Of a stretch of DNA of 64,000 nt, positions 1 to 10,612 are shown one piece after another (positions within the stretch are counted from its first letter, which is position 1; each line of letters opens with the position of its first letter). Both the position numbers and the translations under genes were made by a program. The stretch covers positions 1,488,001 through 1,552,000 of the forward strand of contig CAJQUN010000001.1 in assembly GCA_907163345.1 (NCBI GenBank), in the 5' to 3' direction. The notes under the pieces were generated by a model. The model searched no databases. It saw only the letters and a program-made list of their open reading frames with translations, and was not told the DNA's origin. The DNA comes from Haberlea rhodopensis (lineage: Eukaryota > Streptophyta > Magnoliopsida > Lamiales > Gesneriaceae).

Positions 1-539
1 TTGCAAGTTCTATCTGAAGTAACAAGCTATCAGTTAAACATTTTCATAACAAATAAAAAGTAATAAAACAAACTAATTACTCCAACATATCAAGATCCAT
101 TATGCCATCAATTAACCAATTAGATTCTTCAAAGTAAGTTGTAAAAAGATAATCATCATAAAAAAGGTAATCTTTGTAGAGTACCACATTCAAATGCATT
201 TATTCTTTGTCCTCCGAACTTCATTACATACCTCAATAGAGGAAAGAGCATCAAATAACATTTTGCTTTCAGAAAATTTTGGATAACTCTCGAGTATAAC
301 TTCACATGTTACTAAACTCCAATAGAAAAAAAAAAAAAAACCAAATAGCATAACCTTCCATCTGCAGAATTCCAGCAGTATTTAAAAAATGTTGTTTCCA
401 ATTAGAAGATAAGGTTTCTTCCCACATAATATGCATCATGTACACTCAAAAAATTAAGCACGAGACTATTTCCGATGAATAAAAACAACCCATTATCCCA
501 GAATGAAACATTAAACAAACAAACGGAAAAAAACATTAC
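1..539 (-). other. Intron 1 of the acetylornithine aminotransferase gene (partial)
   Basis: The GT donor lies at 538-539, directly after a coding exon. No exon matching the next part of the enzyme is visible down to base 1, so this intron is longer than 539 bp and the rest of the gene lies outside the window. The stretch is AT-rich with an A-run near 327-341. Nothing else is seen in it. Confidence 0.75.
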
Positions 540-947
540 CTGTGGCTCAGAGTAATAAATATTGCTGACATGAGCTAGAACATCAGCTTGCTGCGTGACC
601 GCACGCACCCAATCCGGATCCCCATGACCGAGGGAATTCACGGCAATCCCTGAAGTTAAGTCCAGATACTCTCGTCCCTCAACATCGTACAATTTACACC
701 CTTTACCACTTGACAACACCAGAGGCGCCCTAGCATAGGTCCCCACGATAAATTTCTTCTCGTCGGCAATTATTTCTGCACTTCTGTTCGCTTGGATCAA
801 TGGACTTGGATTCAAATCGGGTGTCTGCACGTTCACGTTAAGGCATGCTGATGGTGGCGAGTGATAATTGGAGGGCCGGAGGGGTAATGAAACGCGGAGG
901 GAAAGTGAGCTTGAAGAGTTTGAGTACAACAGAGATGAGATGTTCAT
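540..947 (-). CDS. WIN1: N-acetylornithine aminotransferase, plastid-targeted, exon 1 (gene incomplete)
   Basis: The family is a PLP-dependent class III aminotransferase that makes N-acetylornithine from N-acetylglutamate semialdehyde in plastid arginine synthesis. The exon encodes 136 codons and ends in phase 0 at a GT donor (538-539). Residues about 1-55 are rich in Ser, Leu and Pro with few acidic residues, as in a transit peptide. The mature start then has conserved VGTYARAPLVLSSGKGCKLYD, YLDLTSGIAVNSLGHGDPDW and LAHVSNIYYSEPQ. The PLP lysine is encoded beyond the left edge. An in-frame ATG at 1088 would add 47 residues. I prefer 947, because a minus-strand TATAAA at 1107-1112 would place transcription start near 1080, after that upstream ATG, and because MNISSLL begins a normal transit peptide. 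Confidence 0.88.
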
Positions 948-1106
948 TTTTTTCCTCTTCGTTCTCGGAGCGTTGAATATAGGTGTGGGGGCGGCGCCGT
1001 GTGAGGAGGAGTTTCGAAGGGGGTTAGCTTTTGTGGGGGGGTAGAGCGTGTTTCGGACTTGGTGTTTTCTTAGCCATTTTTGGTACATGATGCTAATATA
1101 TATAAT

Positions 1107-1112
1107 TTTATA
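1107..1112 (-). promoter_or_regulatory. TATA box of the acetylornithine aminotransferase gene
   Basis: TATAAA on the minus strand lies in a very AT-rich stretch (1090-1135), about 160 bp upstream of the chosen ATG. Expected initiation about 30 bp downstream gives a 5' leader of roughly 130 nt. Assigned by position and sequence only. Confidence 0.5.
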
Positions 1113-1133
1113 TAATTTTTAAAAAAAAATTAT

Positions 1134-1500
1134 ATTGTTACCTGAAATTTTGGTAGGGTAGACGTGTATTTCTTTCAAGCACAAAACAATACAAAAAGTA
1201 AATGAGACCATATTTTTTACGTGGAAAACCCCAAAAGATGGGGAAAAACCACAGGACCCAATCCGGTATAAATTTCACTATAAACAAGTGTGATTTACAG
1301 TGTCTTCTTTACAAGAAATGAAAATAGTGAAGGGGGAAAGACCTCGGCTGCTGTTTGTTCTTGAGGAGGAAGGAGACATGCTCTCTTTTCCCCCCAAGGA
1401 AAGAGGTGTTGGCCTTCCTCATGCCCCCAAGGAACAGCAGCGTGTTGTCGGGAATAATATTCTTTTACAAAATTTTACGCTAAACAAAGACATATAGATC
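1134..1500. repeat. LTR-retrotransposon-like fragment
   Basis: The stretch has the ACGTGGAAAACCCC, GGGAAAAACCACAGGACCC and CCGGTATAAATTTCACTA pattern that recurs in plant copia-type LTRs and their leaders. A looser relative occurs at 14,680-14,790. No second LTR, coding domain or target duplication is visible, so this is a fragment. It lies directly upstream of the aminotransferase promoter. Confidence 0.35.
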
Positions 1501-1601
1501 ATGAAACATGGCCAAAACCCATTCAATATGACAATATAGCAGAAAATTTGGTCATAGAGGGGAAAAGCGGTCTTTGGATAAGAAAATCTATTTGGTATTA
1601 C

Positions 1602-3592
1602 CTGCTCCTCCAACTCTTCGATTTTCTTATCCTCGAGTTTCAGAAGTTTCTTCTCCCTAGCATTTGTCAAGACCTCAGAAAAAGCTCAGAATAAACAAAT
1701 TTATCAGAATCATACAACAGGACTTAATCCCAAACCAAAGATTCGACTACATAAATCTATCATGTACCTTATTTAAATTAGAAAGGAGCATATTACGAGA
1801 AGTTTGGATTGAAAACATTGAAGCTACTGTCTTGAATGCTCAAATGGTACAGCACATTGAACTTAAACTAGTAAACTGTTTGTTACTTCTTTCCACGGAT
1901 GAAAAATTAATGTCATGACACTAGTGGTATTACATCAAATGCAAAACACCCCTGGCACAAACCCTGCAAATTGGGAAAAAAAAAGTTAAAAAAGAGGTTG
2001 TTTTAGATCAGCGTATGATAGATATCTTGCTAGATGTTTCCGAGACAGAGCAAACAAGTAAAGCACCACAGCGGTAGAAGTAAAGGGTAGCAATTTCTAA
2101 GATAAAAGGGAATCTAAATTTTCATCCAGGCAAAAGTCAAAACAAGTTTATGCAAGACCTAACAAATCCAGTTCAATGGCTGGGACCTGAAAATCTAACA
2201 ATATCCCGAAAAAGGCGCCAAACACAATAGTCCAGCTTTAACAATGGTTAGGACTCAAGTCTTCTTTTTATCTCTGTTTTGGTGTTAAATAGTTTTGCCA
2301 GAATTGATGAAAAACCAAAATCTATGTTGAGCATTAAAACTAGCCTTGCATGAAATAAGGAAGCATTTTGGATACAGAAAAATCCCTCTATTAAACAGTG
2401 TTCTTTTTAGTTTTTTTTTTTTTTTTTTGAAAATAACCCTTTCTTGTATTCTCTAAGGAGAAGCGCGCAGCCAAAGCCGTAAAAGCTATATCATCTACTT
2501 TTTGGCCTTTTCAAACACTATTTCAAATACAAAGTGCAATCTTACACCGCTATTTTATAAAGCACTTATTAAAACGTTTAACGTTAAAGAAAGTTTCTCC
2601 ATCCAAACGCTATCTAAGTCATCAACCATATCTTATTTGTACTTTTCAATTAATTTTTGACAGCTCTGTATCAATGTTACTAAATTAACATATGAAAAGG
2701 TGGAGAAAGTTCAAAATCAGTCACATAATCAAGAAATTTCTTTTCTTCAATGCATTTGTCGAATTAGTCTTTGCTACCCCATGGGAAGTAAGAAGCTATC
2801 GTTTTACTCGTTCACTATCTGCAGAGAAGAAAGTTCAAAATCATGAATGAAAAAAATACAACTATAAGGAGTAATTAGGAAACAAAAGCATGTGTCAGTG
2901 AGAGAAGAAAAACATAGTAAGTTAAAAATGTACAGATTTCCATTGTCTGGAAGAGTGTCACTATATCCAAACAATCACGGCATCCATCATCATTATGTGT
3001 GCAATGGCGGTTCAGCTCAACCAACTTTCCATCAGTTTTAGATTGGATCAAGCGATGAACATAGTTGTCTCCAACATAGTCCCACACCCTTTGAGTTTCC
3101 AGTTCAAGGGAATCGCAATGCTGTGTTCCTTTCCAATGACTTACAGCATGTCCATCCTTGTATATACCCAAAATAACATAATTAGAAACCAAATACAAAT
3201 TTCCTCTCTTCTAGGAATCATTACCCCACAATAGTTCCGGACAAATCAGGAATTATTATGTAACTCAGACGGCTAAATTAGAGGCAGACTAAATCTTTTT
3301 CCTCCCACAACCTACAAAACCACAAATGACACACATCCAGAGGTTTTCTGAGGTTTGACAAAACATAACAAATTGATTTCTCAGGCTGTTTCTGGCAGTA
3401 ACGACACACCTAAATAATCAACATCATTATAGAAGTATGTTAGGGAGCTTCATCCTAGCTGAAATGATTCCAAAAGTGATGAAATAATACCTTCCGGGCA
3501 AGAAGAATCTGCCCATCTAGAAATACAAGAGCAGTGAAAGGAGTGATTGCAGATAGTAGTAAGAATTACACTTGAATCTTGGCCTAATTTCT
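1602..3592 (-). pseudogene. BRIZ: BRIZ-type RING / UBP zinc-finger E3 ligase pseudogene
   Basis: Five exon-like blocks on the minus strand match plant BRAP2-like BRIZ proteins, ubiquitin ligases acting in seed germination. Block 3491-3592 encodes the RING half (DSSVILTTICNHSFHCSCIS, then RWADSSCP). Block 3301-3409 encodes VCRYCQKQPEKSIC and the first UBP-finger half (LWMCVICGFVGCGR). Block about 2960-3163 encodes the second half (GHAVSHWKGTQHCDSLELET, RVWDYVGDNYVHRLIQSKTD). A degenerate coiled-coil start lies at about 2740-2818 and a coiled-coil exon at 1602-1673 (REKKLLKLEDKKIEELEEQ). Lesions: one extra T between CY and VCQ near 3358-3364 shifts the frame; the donor after CGR at 3301 is gone; four extra bases follow the RING CP codons before the next GT; and a TAA lies inside the IVNEYN-like motif near 2806. 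N-terminal RRM-like and C-terminal exons were not found. The family call is strong. Inactivity is inferred from the lesions. Confidence 0.8.
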
Positions 3593-4058
3593 CTGTAATT
3601 GGCAACTAATAAGAAAAAGATTAGCAGTTCAATTTTTTTTCTTCAACTGTAGAATAATAGTATCAGTATTACACGGTGAAAGACATGTAATCCAGTTCAT
3701 AACGAAGATCAACAGCTTATCAACTCGTTTTGATTACCTCATATTTATTCTTATCATGCAAAAACAAACCTGAGTTGATGATAGCAACAATATTGCTTCA
3801 GCTATAATGATCAAAGTTCTACCAACAATGATAATCACCACAAGCTTTGGTGGTTGCAAAAGCCTACATAACATAAGTTGTATATTTCTTATGTCACAAA
3901 AGTTAGTCTAGCACAGAACGTTTTACAACTGACATCTAACTTGCAGTACCGAGACACACTGGACAAGAAGGCTGCTGCTCTACAGAGCTTCCCATGGAAG
4001 GCTGTGAGAGCTCGATAGACCAGCATACTGTATACCTGCTGTAAAAAACACATGGCAG
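3593..4058. other. Unassigned region upstream of the BRIZ pseudogene
   Basis: AT-rich sequence where earlier exons of the BRIZ gene would be expected. I could not recognise any, so they are deleted or decayed past recognition by eye. Confidence 0.4.
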
Positions 4059-5609
4059 GTGTCACACCCCATTTATAAAAGACTATACTATCTTTATACT
4101 ATACTATAAGCTATATATTAGCTATGTAAAAATTTCGCGGCATCTATAACATCCTGAGACGTAACAACAATATCAATATATAAGATCCACATCACCAGAA
4201 ACATCATCATACTTTAATACCATTATTTATTTTCTGAAAGTAAATTTCTCAAAAATAGTACTGCAGATTTAAAAGCCAAAAGTTAACAAAATACTCCAAA
4301 AAACCCACATGCTTTTCAAAAGATAAATCTGCAAACTCAAAAACCATAATAAGATAACCCCATAGCCCAGTAGGTCGTCATCCATGTACACTGTCTCTCA
4401 AAACCCGTAGGAGCTCATCACCTTGCCCAGTAAGTCCGAGTCTCAGATATCATCAGGTTCACCTGCATGAACTACGTGAGCTAATGCCCAGTAAACAAAA
4501 ATCATGCATGCTATGAAAATGATATGAGATACTAGTAAAACATTTATTCTTGACAAGCATACTCAAAAATATATATATACTGTTTTACGCAAATTTATAT
4601 TTTTCATGGGTCCTTGACCCAACTATTATACACCGGAACAAAGATAATATCAATAGGCACATAGCCACAGGAGCACAACCAATATAGGGGATCGTTATAG
4701 TCGAATGGCCCATCCTCCTGTGACCCCAGAGGCACATCACCGAACAACCCCTACGATCACTCGAGAAGTATCCCACCTGCGGCATCAATCAAAAGAAGAA
4801 TATCAGCAAATGGACCATCTCTCCATGATTACCAATGGCACATCTCGAACAACCATTTTAATCCTCTGAGGAGTATCACACTATTGTGCTCAACATATCA
4901 TAAAAGTCTGCCTCGCAAACCTCGGTGCCATAACAGTGGTCAACAAAATAGTTCATTTTTCTCAAAATAATGTTGTGCATGTCAGATATCAAATATACTC
5001 GTGTATTATGCATGCATGTGAAAATGCAAATGAATAGTCAATTCAATGCAACATCAATTAAAAATATTGTAGACGTCAAATAATACATATATAGTACTTT
5101 ATTCAAGCACCAACACAATTAATATCACGAGAAATACTATGTTCATACATTATAGTTGCAGATGGATTTTTACTTACCTTTCAATAGCCGATGTTGCTCA
5201 ATTTTTAGAAGGTAGACAATCAATCTACTAATTCATCAAATTTCATTTATTATAGCCTATCTAAATTTATTAATTCATTTAAACAATTTGTTCCATCATA
5301 TCGCTATTAGAATAAATATATCATTATTTAAAATTCTAGTAACTCATTTTATACACAAATTACTTTAAATTTATTGAACTCTAGTTATAACATTAAATTC
5401 TAAAATTTCTCAAATACATTAAAATTCCTATAAAATCGAAATTACAACATAATCTCAAATTTCTTGTCAATTACTGTTTACATCATCTAATCTATCACCT
5501 ACATTAATTTTATAATTTTCTAACGATATTAGAAATTTAGCATTTTTCATAAACGCTAGAAATACCAAGAGAAAACTACCTCAAATCGAAGATGATATTT
5601 GAAGTTTTG
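4059..5609. repeat. Old LTR-like sequence interrupted by the gag-only element (left part)
   Basis: Begins near TGTCACACCCC and carries short low-complexity reiterations (TGCCCAGTA at about 4372, 4437 and 4488) typical of Ty3/gypsy LTRs. Its continuation is 10,395 to about 10,850, since both sides join smoothly once the 5,615-10,389 insertion and one AAGGT copy are removed. The right part has the GAGAGAGTTATGGCCAATCT type of motif common in gypsy LTRs. No coding capacity. It may be a solo LTR; the exact ends are not established. Confidence 0.4.
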
Positions 5610-5614
5610 AAGGT

Positions 5615-6786
5615 TGTTGAGCATTAAACGCATGGTTGTGTTTAATGCTTTAATTTATCTCCGGATTATTTTTGAGTTTTGATGATCAACAAAACTTGTG
5701 TTTGTTATACTAATGTGTCTACTTAGTGTATAGGTGTATTGATTGAAAGTGGATTGATTGGAGAAAATCAAGTGTGCAAATTCTGGCAGGGATCGCCTCA
5801 GGCGATGGCAGCCAGGAGGGCATCGCCACGCGCATCGACAGAGGCAACGCCGAGGCTCGCGTGCAGGGGGAGTTCTCCCGAGGCGATGTGCTGATCGCCT
5901 GAGGCGATGCATTGAACGCCTGAGGCGATCTGTGGAGATTATGCTGACCGTTGGGGCGCGGCGATGATGATCGTCTGAGGCGATGGCTGAGGCGATCGAG
6001 GAGTGATTTCAGCCTTTTGTGTAGCAACGGCTAATAGGAGCCTAGGGGGCCTCCTACACTATAAATATTGATCTTTTGGAGCTTTTTGATGACAAGAAAC
6101 AAGCCTACAAACTTCTACAAAGCTTTGCTTATTCAAAATTCATATAGCTTTGCAATCTCCATACATTATTGTTGTATTGGAGTTTGTGATTCTTTTATTT
6201 TGTGTGAGTCTTGTTTTCTTCGTGTTGGTACACCGTGAAGGTGTTTGTTGAGTTGTTGTAAAGTCCTCCAACACCAAAGCAAGTTGGAAATCGTAAAGTC
6301 ATCAACAAGTAAAGTTGGTGCATGTGTTGTGGCTATCCTTGGAGCTCTTAAGGCCAAGAAGACTCGTGAAGATTGTTGGTAACTCGGGAAGAGTTTTTGT
6401 GTGGCTATCCTTGGAGCCCTTAAGGCCAAGAAGACTCGTGAAGAGTGTTGTGCTCGTGAAGAGCTTGTTTACTCGGGAAGAGTTGTATTGTGGCTAACTT
6501 GGAGCCCTCAAGGCCAAGACCATTCGTTCTAGTGGAACCTTGGTTGGAAGTTATCTAGCCGAGAAGAGGAGACGTAGGCGATTTATCGCCGAACTTCTAT
6601 AACAAATATCCTTGTCATTTACCGCATTATTACATTACGCATTTATTTATTTATTTACTTCTTTTTTTATTTATTTATCGATTGACTTAAGTCTTCCGCA
6701 AGCGCAAACGCTTTTATTTTTGCAAACTCATTTTAAAAAGCTAAAGTAGCCAAGGAACATCATTCACCCCCTCTTCGGTTCCAACA
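5615..6786 (+). repeat. 5' LTR of the gag-only element
   Basis: 1,172 bp, bounded by TG and CA. Carries the GGCGAT palindrome cluster at about 5,793-5,998, and CTATAAATA at about 6,059-6,067 as a possible TATA box. A GTGTGGCTATCCTTGGAGC...AAGGCCAAGAAGACTCGTGAAG unit is tandemly reiterated about three times between 6,327 and 6,525. Confidence 0.92.
5793..5998 (+). repeat. GGCGAT inverted-repeat cluster in the 5' LTR
   Basis: A GC-rich island in an AT-rich LTR. The core ATCGCCT-N-AGGCGAT recurs (near 5,793, 5,895 and 5,918) with partial copies near 5,823, 5,880, 5,959 and 5,970-5,998, on both strands. The same block is in the 3' LTR at 9,393-9,598. It could be a promoter or factor-binding array; the function is unknown. 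Confidence 0.75.
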
Positions 6787-6788
6787 AG

Positions 6789-6801
6789 TGATATCAGAGC
6801 C
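6789..6801 (+). other. Primer-binding site of the gag-only element
   Basis: TGATATCAGAGCC lies two bases after the 5' LTR. It differs by one base from the usual tRNA-iMet complement TGGTATCAGAGCC, which the other LTR elements in this window carry. Confidence 0.8.
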
Positions 6802-6833
6802 ATTTGATTTTTGTTTTAAATCAAAATTTTTAT

Positions 6834-8443
6834 ATGGCTAATCTAGCAAATGAGTTTGCTCAAGGTCAATCGACAAATAGGCCTCCGCTTTTCACGGGTG
6901 ATAACTACGATTATTGGAAGAACAAAATTTCTCTATACATCAAATCCGTAGATTATGATCTATGAAAAATTATTGTGAAAGGTCCACACATTCCTTTAAA
7001 GGAAATTGGGGGAATAAGTGTTCCCAAAGAAATGGACGATTTCACAAGAGCGAACATGATTTTAATATCTCAAAATGCTAAAGCTATTAATATTTTACAT
7101 TGTGCTTTAGATATGAAGGAGTACAACCGGATCTCGATGTGCTCAATTGCAAAGGAAATTTGGGACAAATTACAAATTTGTCATGAAGGCACTAATCAAG
7201 TGAAGGAGACCAAGATTTATTTATTACAACTCAAATATGAGACATTTGAGATGGAGTCCGGAGAAGAGGTTGATTCATGTTTAGAAGGCTCACCCAAATA
7301 ATAAACGAGCTTGCTCAACTTGGAGAAAAGTATCCTCCAAAGCAAATATGGAGGAGAGAACTAAGAGCCTTGCCAAAGGAATGGGATGCAAAGAGAACCG
7401 CCATCATCGAATCAAACAAAGGAGAAAGTGCATCCTATGACCTTGATGAACTTCATGGCACATTGGTGACCCATGAACTTGAAGTGTCAACAAGGAAAGG
7501 AATAAAGGAGGATGATAGATCCATAAGGAAGGGGATTGCCTTGGTTGGAAGGAAAGATCAATCCGAGGATGAAGAAGATGATGATGATGAAGAGATGATC
7601 TTGTTCACTAGAAAGTTCAAGAAGTTCTTCAACAAACATAACAAACCAAAGACCTCAAGTGCTACCAAACATGATTCCAAACACAAGGTAACTTGTTATA
7701 ATTGTCAAGATAAAGGTCATTATGCTAACAAATGCCATAGGAAGAAGAATGAAGGCAAAGGCAAGAAGAAGGCCCTAATAGCCACATGGAGTGATAGTGA
7801 CTCCGATGAAGAAGAAGCCACAAATCTTTGTCTAATGGCTCTTGGAGATGAAGGAGATGAAAGCGACGATGAGGAACCATTATTTGATGAACTTTTAGAT
7901 TCTTATCATGAGCTTATTGATGTTCTTGGCAAAACCAAGATGAGTAACAAATTACTCAAACTTGAGGTAGTCAAGAAAAATGAAGAAAATAATTTATTGA
8001 AAGATGAGTTAAATTCTTTAAAGAAATCTTTTTGCAAATTTAGTGAGAGTAGTCTAAAGATGAATGAATTGCTTGGCTTGCAACGTTGTAGCTTTGATAA
8101 AGCCGGGTTAGGCTTCTCAAGCAAATCAAAAACATTTTCAAGCTTGTTGGCTAAATCAAAGCATGATTCTCCTACTTGTAACTATTGTTGTAAAAATGGT
8201 CACACTAAGAATAAATGTAGGTTTGCTAGAATCCAATACCAACCTAACAAAATGTGGAAATGGATTCCAAAGGTGCCAATGAAAGCTAACCCTCAAGGAC
8301 CAAAAAATCAAATGGATACCAAAGATCCTCCAATTGTAAATTTGTTTTGTAGGGACAACAATGGGATGAAGGATGAAGGCACAAGCAACTCAAAGGAGGA
8401 AATTATCTCATCCACCACTATAGAAGAGGCGCGAGGTATATGA
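6834..8443 (+). pseudogene. Degraded copia gag (capsid / nucleocapsid) gene
   Basis: Reading starts at ATG 6,834. The retrotransposon gag (UBN2-type) region has RPPLFTGDNYDYWKNKI and later ELAQLGEKYPPKQIWRR and LRALPKEWDAK. Two CX2CX4HX4C zinc knuckles follow: CYNCQDKGHYANKC (about 7,696-7,737) and CNYCCKNGHTKNKC (about 8,179-8,220). An acidic stretch (EDEEDDDDEE) precedes the first. Two breaks: an in-frame TGA at 6,963-6,965, where a Trp codon is expected, and a one-base loss near 7,278 that moves the frame so the 388-codon downstream frame opens at 7,277. The normal ending before protease (KMWKWIPKV) is followed by unrelated residues and a stop at 8,441-8,443. Confidence 0.85.
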
Positions 8444-9214
8444 CCAATAACAAGAACGCACTCTTGTCATCGAAGGTAAAATTATTTTATAAGAGCGATT
8501 CAAAATTGCATTGGCACAAATTAATTGTGACCAATAAATAATGAAGCTCAATATTCATTGGTAGTAAAATGCATAACCCCTTAGCATATGCACATATAAA
8601 TTGGTTTGATGCATGATGTATGCTTATTCTTTTATAGTAAGTATTTTGATTTGTCTTGAATTCAAATTTGAATATGCAATGTGGAAATGTGCATTTATGT
8701 GATTAATATTTTTATTAATCCTATCTAATGATGCATTGAGAATTATAATGTCTATTGGGCATGAAGTGCATGAACTCTTGGTAGAACATATGCACACTTT
8801 GCAACATTTAGAATTCATTGTTGATTGCCTTAAACGCATGTTTGTATTCCTCTAAATAATTTAATCTTATGCTTGTTATGATTATTACATGTTTGATGAG
8901 GGACACGTGTAAATTGTTAAAATATGGCTATGTGTCAACATATAATTATGCTATGTTTATTTGAATTTTGTGCTTTTTGATTATCACATAAATGGAGAGA
9001 ATTTTGTGATAAACTTGAAGCTTAATACATGCATAGTTTAAGGGGGAGAGCTTTTGTATGCATGGTTTGAGGGGGAGAGTTGTTTGCTTTATGCTTTACT
9101 TGGTAATCTTGTATGTGCTATGCAATTGTTAAGGGGGAGTCATGTTTACTCACATTTCATGCATATTACATATTTAAGTTTATCAAGTTTTGTGATCATC
9201 AAAAAGGGGGAGAT
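8444..9214 (+). other. Non-coding internal tail with repeated polypurine tracts
   Basis: No coding similarity. Four purine tracts of AAGGGGGAG or GAGGGGGAG type occur at about 9,041, 9,069, 9,131 and 9,202-9,213. The last abuts the 3' LTR and is the likely plus-strand primer. Confidence 0.7.
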
Positions 9215-10389
9215 TGTTGAGCCTTAAACGCATGGTTGTGTTTAATGCTTTAATTTATCTCCGGATTATTTTTGAGTTTTGATGATCAACAAAACTTGTG
9301 TTTGTTATACTAATGTGTCTACTTAGTGTATAGGTGTATTGATTGAAAGTGGATTGATTGGAGAAAATCAAGTGTGCAAATTCTGGCAGGGATCGCCCCA
9401 GGCGATGGCAGCCAGGAGGGCATCGCCACGCGCATCGACAGAGGCAACGCCGAGGATCGCGTGCAGGGGGAGTTCTCCCGAGGCGATGTGTTGATCGCCT
9501 GAGGCGATGCATTGAACGCCTGAGGCGATCTATGGAGATTATGCTGACCGTTGGGGCGCGGCGATGATGATCGTCTGAGGCGATGGCTGAGGCGATCGAG
9601 GAGTGATTTCAGCCTTTTGTGTAGCAACGGCTAATAGGAGCCTAGGGGGCCTCCTACACTATAAATATTGATCTTTTGGAGCTTTTTGAAGACAAGAAAC
9701 AAGCCTACAAACTTCTACAAAGCTTTGCTTATTCAAAATTCATATAGCTTTGCAATCTCCATACATTATTGTTGTATTGGAGTTTGTGATTCTTTTATTT
9801 TGTGTGAGTCTTGTTTTCTTCGTGTTGGTACACCGTGAAGGTGTTTGTTGAGTTGTTGTAAAGTCCTCCAACACCAAAGCAAGTTGGAAATCGTAAAGTC
9901 ATCAACAAGTAAAGTTGGTGCATGTGTTGTGGCTATCCTTGGAGCTCTTAAGGCCAAGAAGACTCGTGAAGATTGTTGGTAACTCGGGAAGAGTTTTTGT
10001 GTGGCTATCCTTGGAGCCCTTAAGGCCAAGAAGACTCGTGAAGAGTGTTGTGCTCGTGAAGAGCTTGTTTACTCGGGAAGAGTTGTATTGTGGCTAACTT
10101 GGAGCCCTCAAGGCCAAGAACATTCGTTCTAGTGGAACCTCGGTTGGAAGTTATCTAGCCGGGAAGAGGAGACGTAGGCGATTCATCACCGAACTTCTAT
10201 AACAAATATCATTGTCATTTACCGCATTATTACATTACGCATTTATTTATTTATTTATTTATTTACTTTTTATTTATTTATCGATTGACTTAAGTCTTCC
10301 GCAAGCGCAAACTCTTTTATTTTTTCAAACTCATTTTATAAAGCTAAAGTAGCCAAGGACCCTCATTCACCCCCTCTTCGGTTCCAACA
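9215..10389 (+). repeat. 3' LTR of the gag-only element
   Basis: 1,175 bp, collinear with the 5' LTR at an offset of exactly 3,600 bp until an ATTT-run indel near 10,250. It is followed directly by the AAGGT target duplication. Confidence 0.92.
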
Positions 10390-10394
10390 AAGGT

Positions 10395-10574
10395 GTTATG
10401 AAGTCTGAAAATAAGGAAATCTGGAAACGCTCTCTCTTTCTCACCTCTGTTTTGAACGTGTGTGTGCGCGTTAGTTTAAGTTAAAAGATAAACATGTATT
10501 TGCAAATCTTTGAGTCAGTTAAATGATTTTTTTTTTCTCTTTTTTAATATCATTTTTTTTATTTTACTATTTAC

Positions 10575-10612
<38 letters not shown>

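Larger units (their letters stand above)
5615..10389 (+). mobile_element. Non-autonomous copia-type LTR retrotransposon with gag only (TR-GAG-like)
   Basis: A complete 4,775-bp element: LTRs at 5,615-6,786 and 9,215-10,389 start TGTTGAG and end CCAACA. A perfect 5-bp target duplication AAGGT lies at 5,610-5,614 and 10,390-10,394. The primer site (6,789-6,801) resembles tRNA-iMet, and polypurine tracts precede the 3' LTR. The internal domain is only 2,428 bp and has a degraded gag but no protease, integrase, reverse transcriptase or RNase H, so movement would have needed enzymes in trans. The LTRs differ at about 17 positions by eye (about 1.5%) plus small indels in an ATTT run. The long LTRs, gag zinc knuckles and repeated AAGGGGGAG tracts suggest derivation from a SIRE/Maximus-like copia, which is inference. 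Confidence 0.9.

Noticed and set aside
948..1088. N-terminal extension of the aminotransferase from an in-frame ATG at 1,088
   Set aside because: It lies before the transcription start expected from the TATAAA at 1,107-1,112, and the added residues do not look like a transit peptide start.
5655..6497. Arg-rich reading frames in the LTR, repeated at 9,255-10,097
   Set aside because: They arise from the GGCGAT palindromes and LTR repeats, occur on both strands and match no family.
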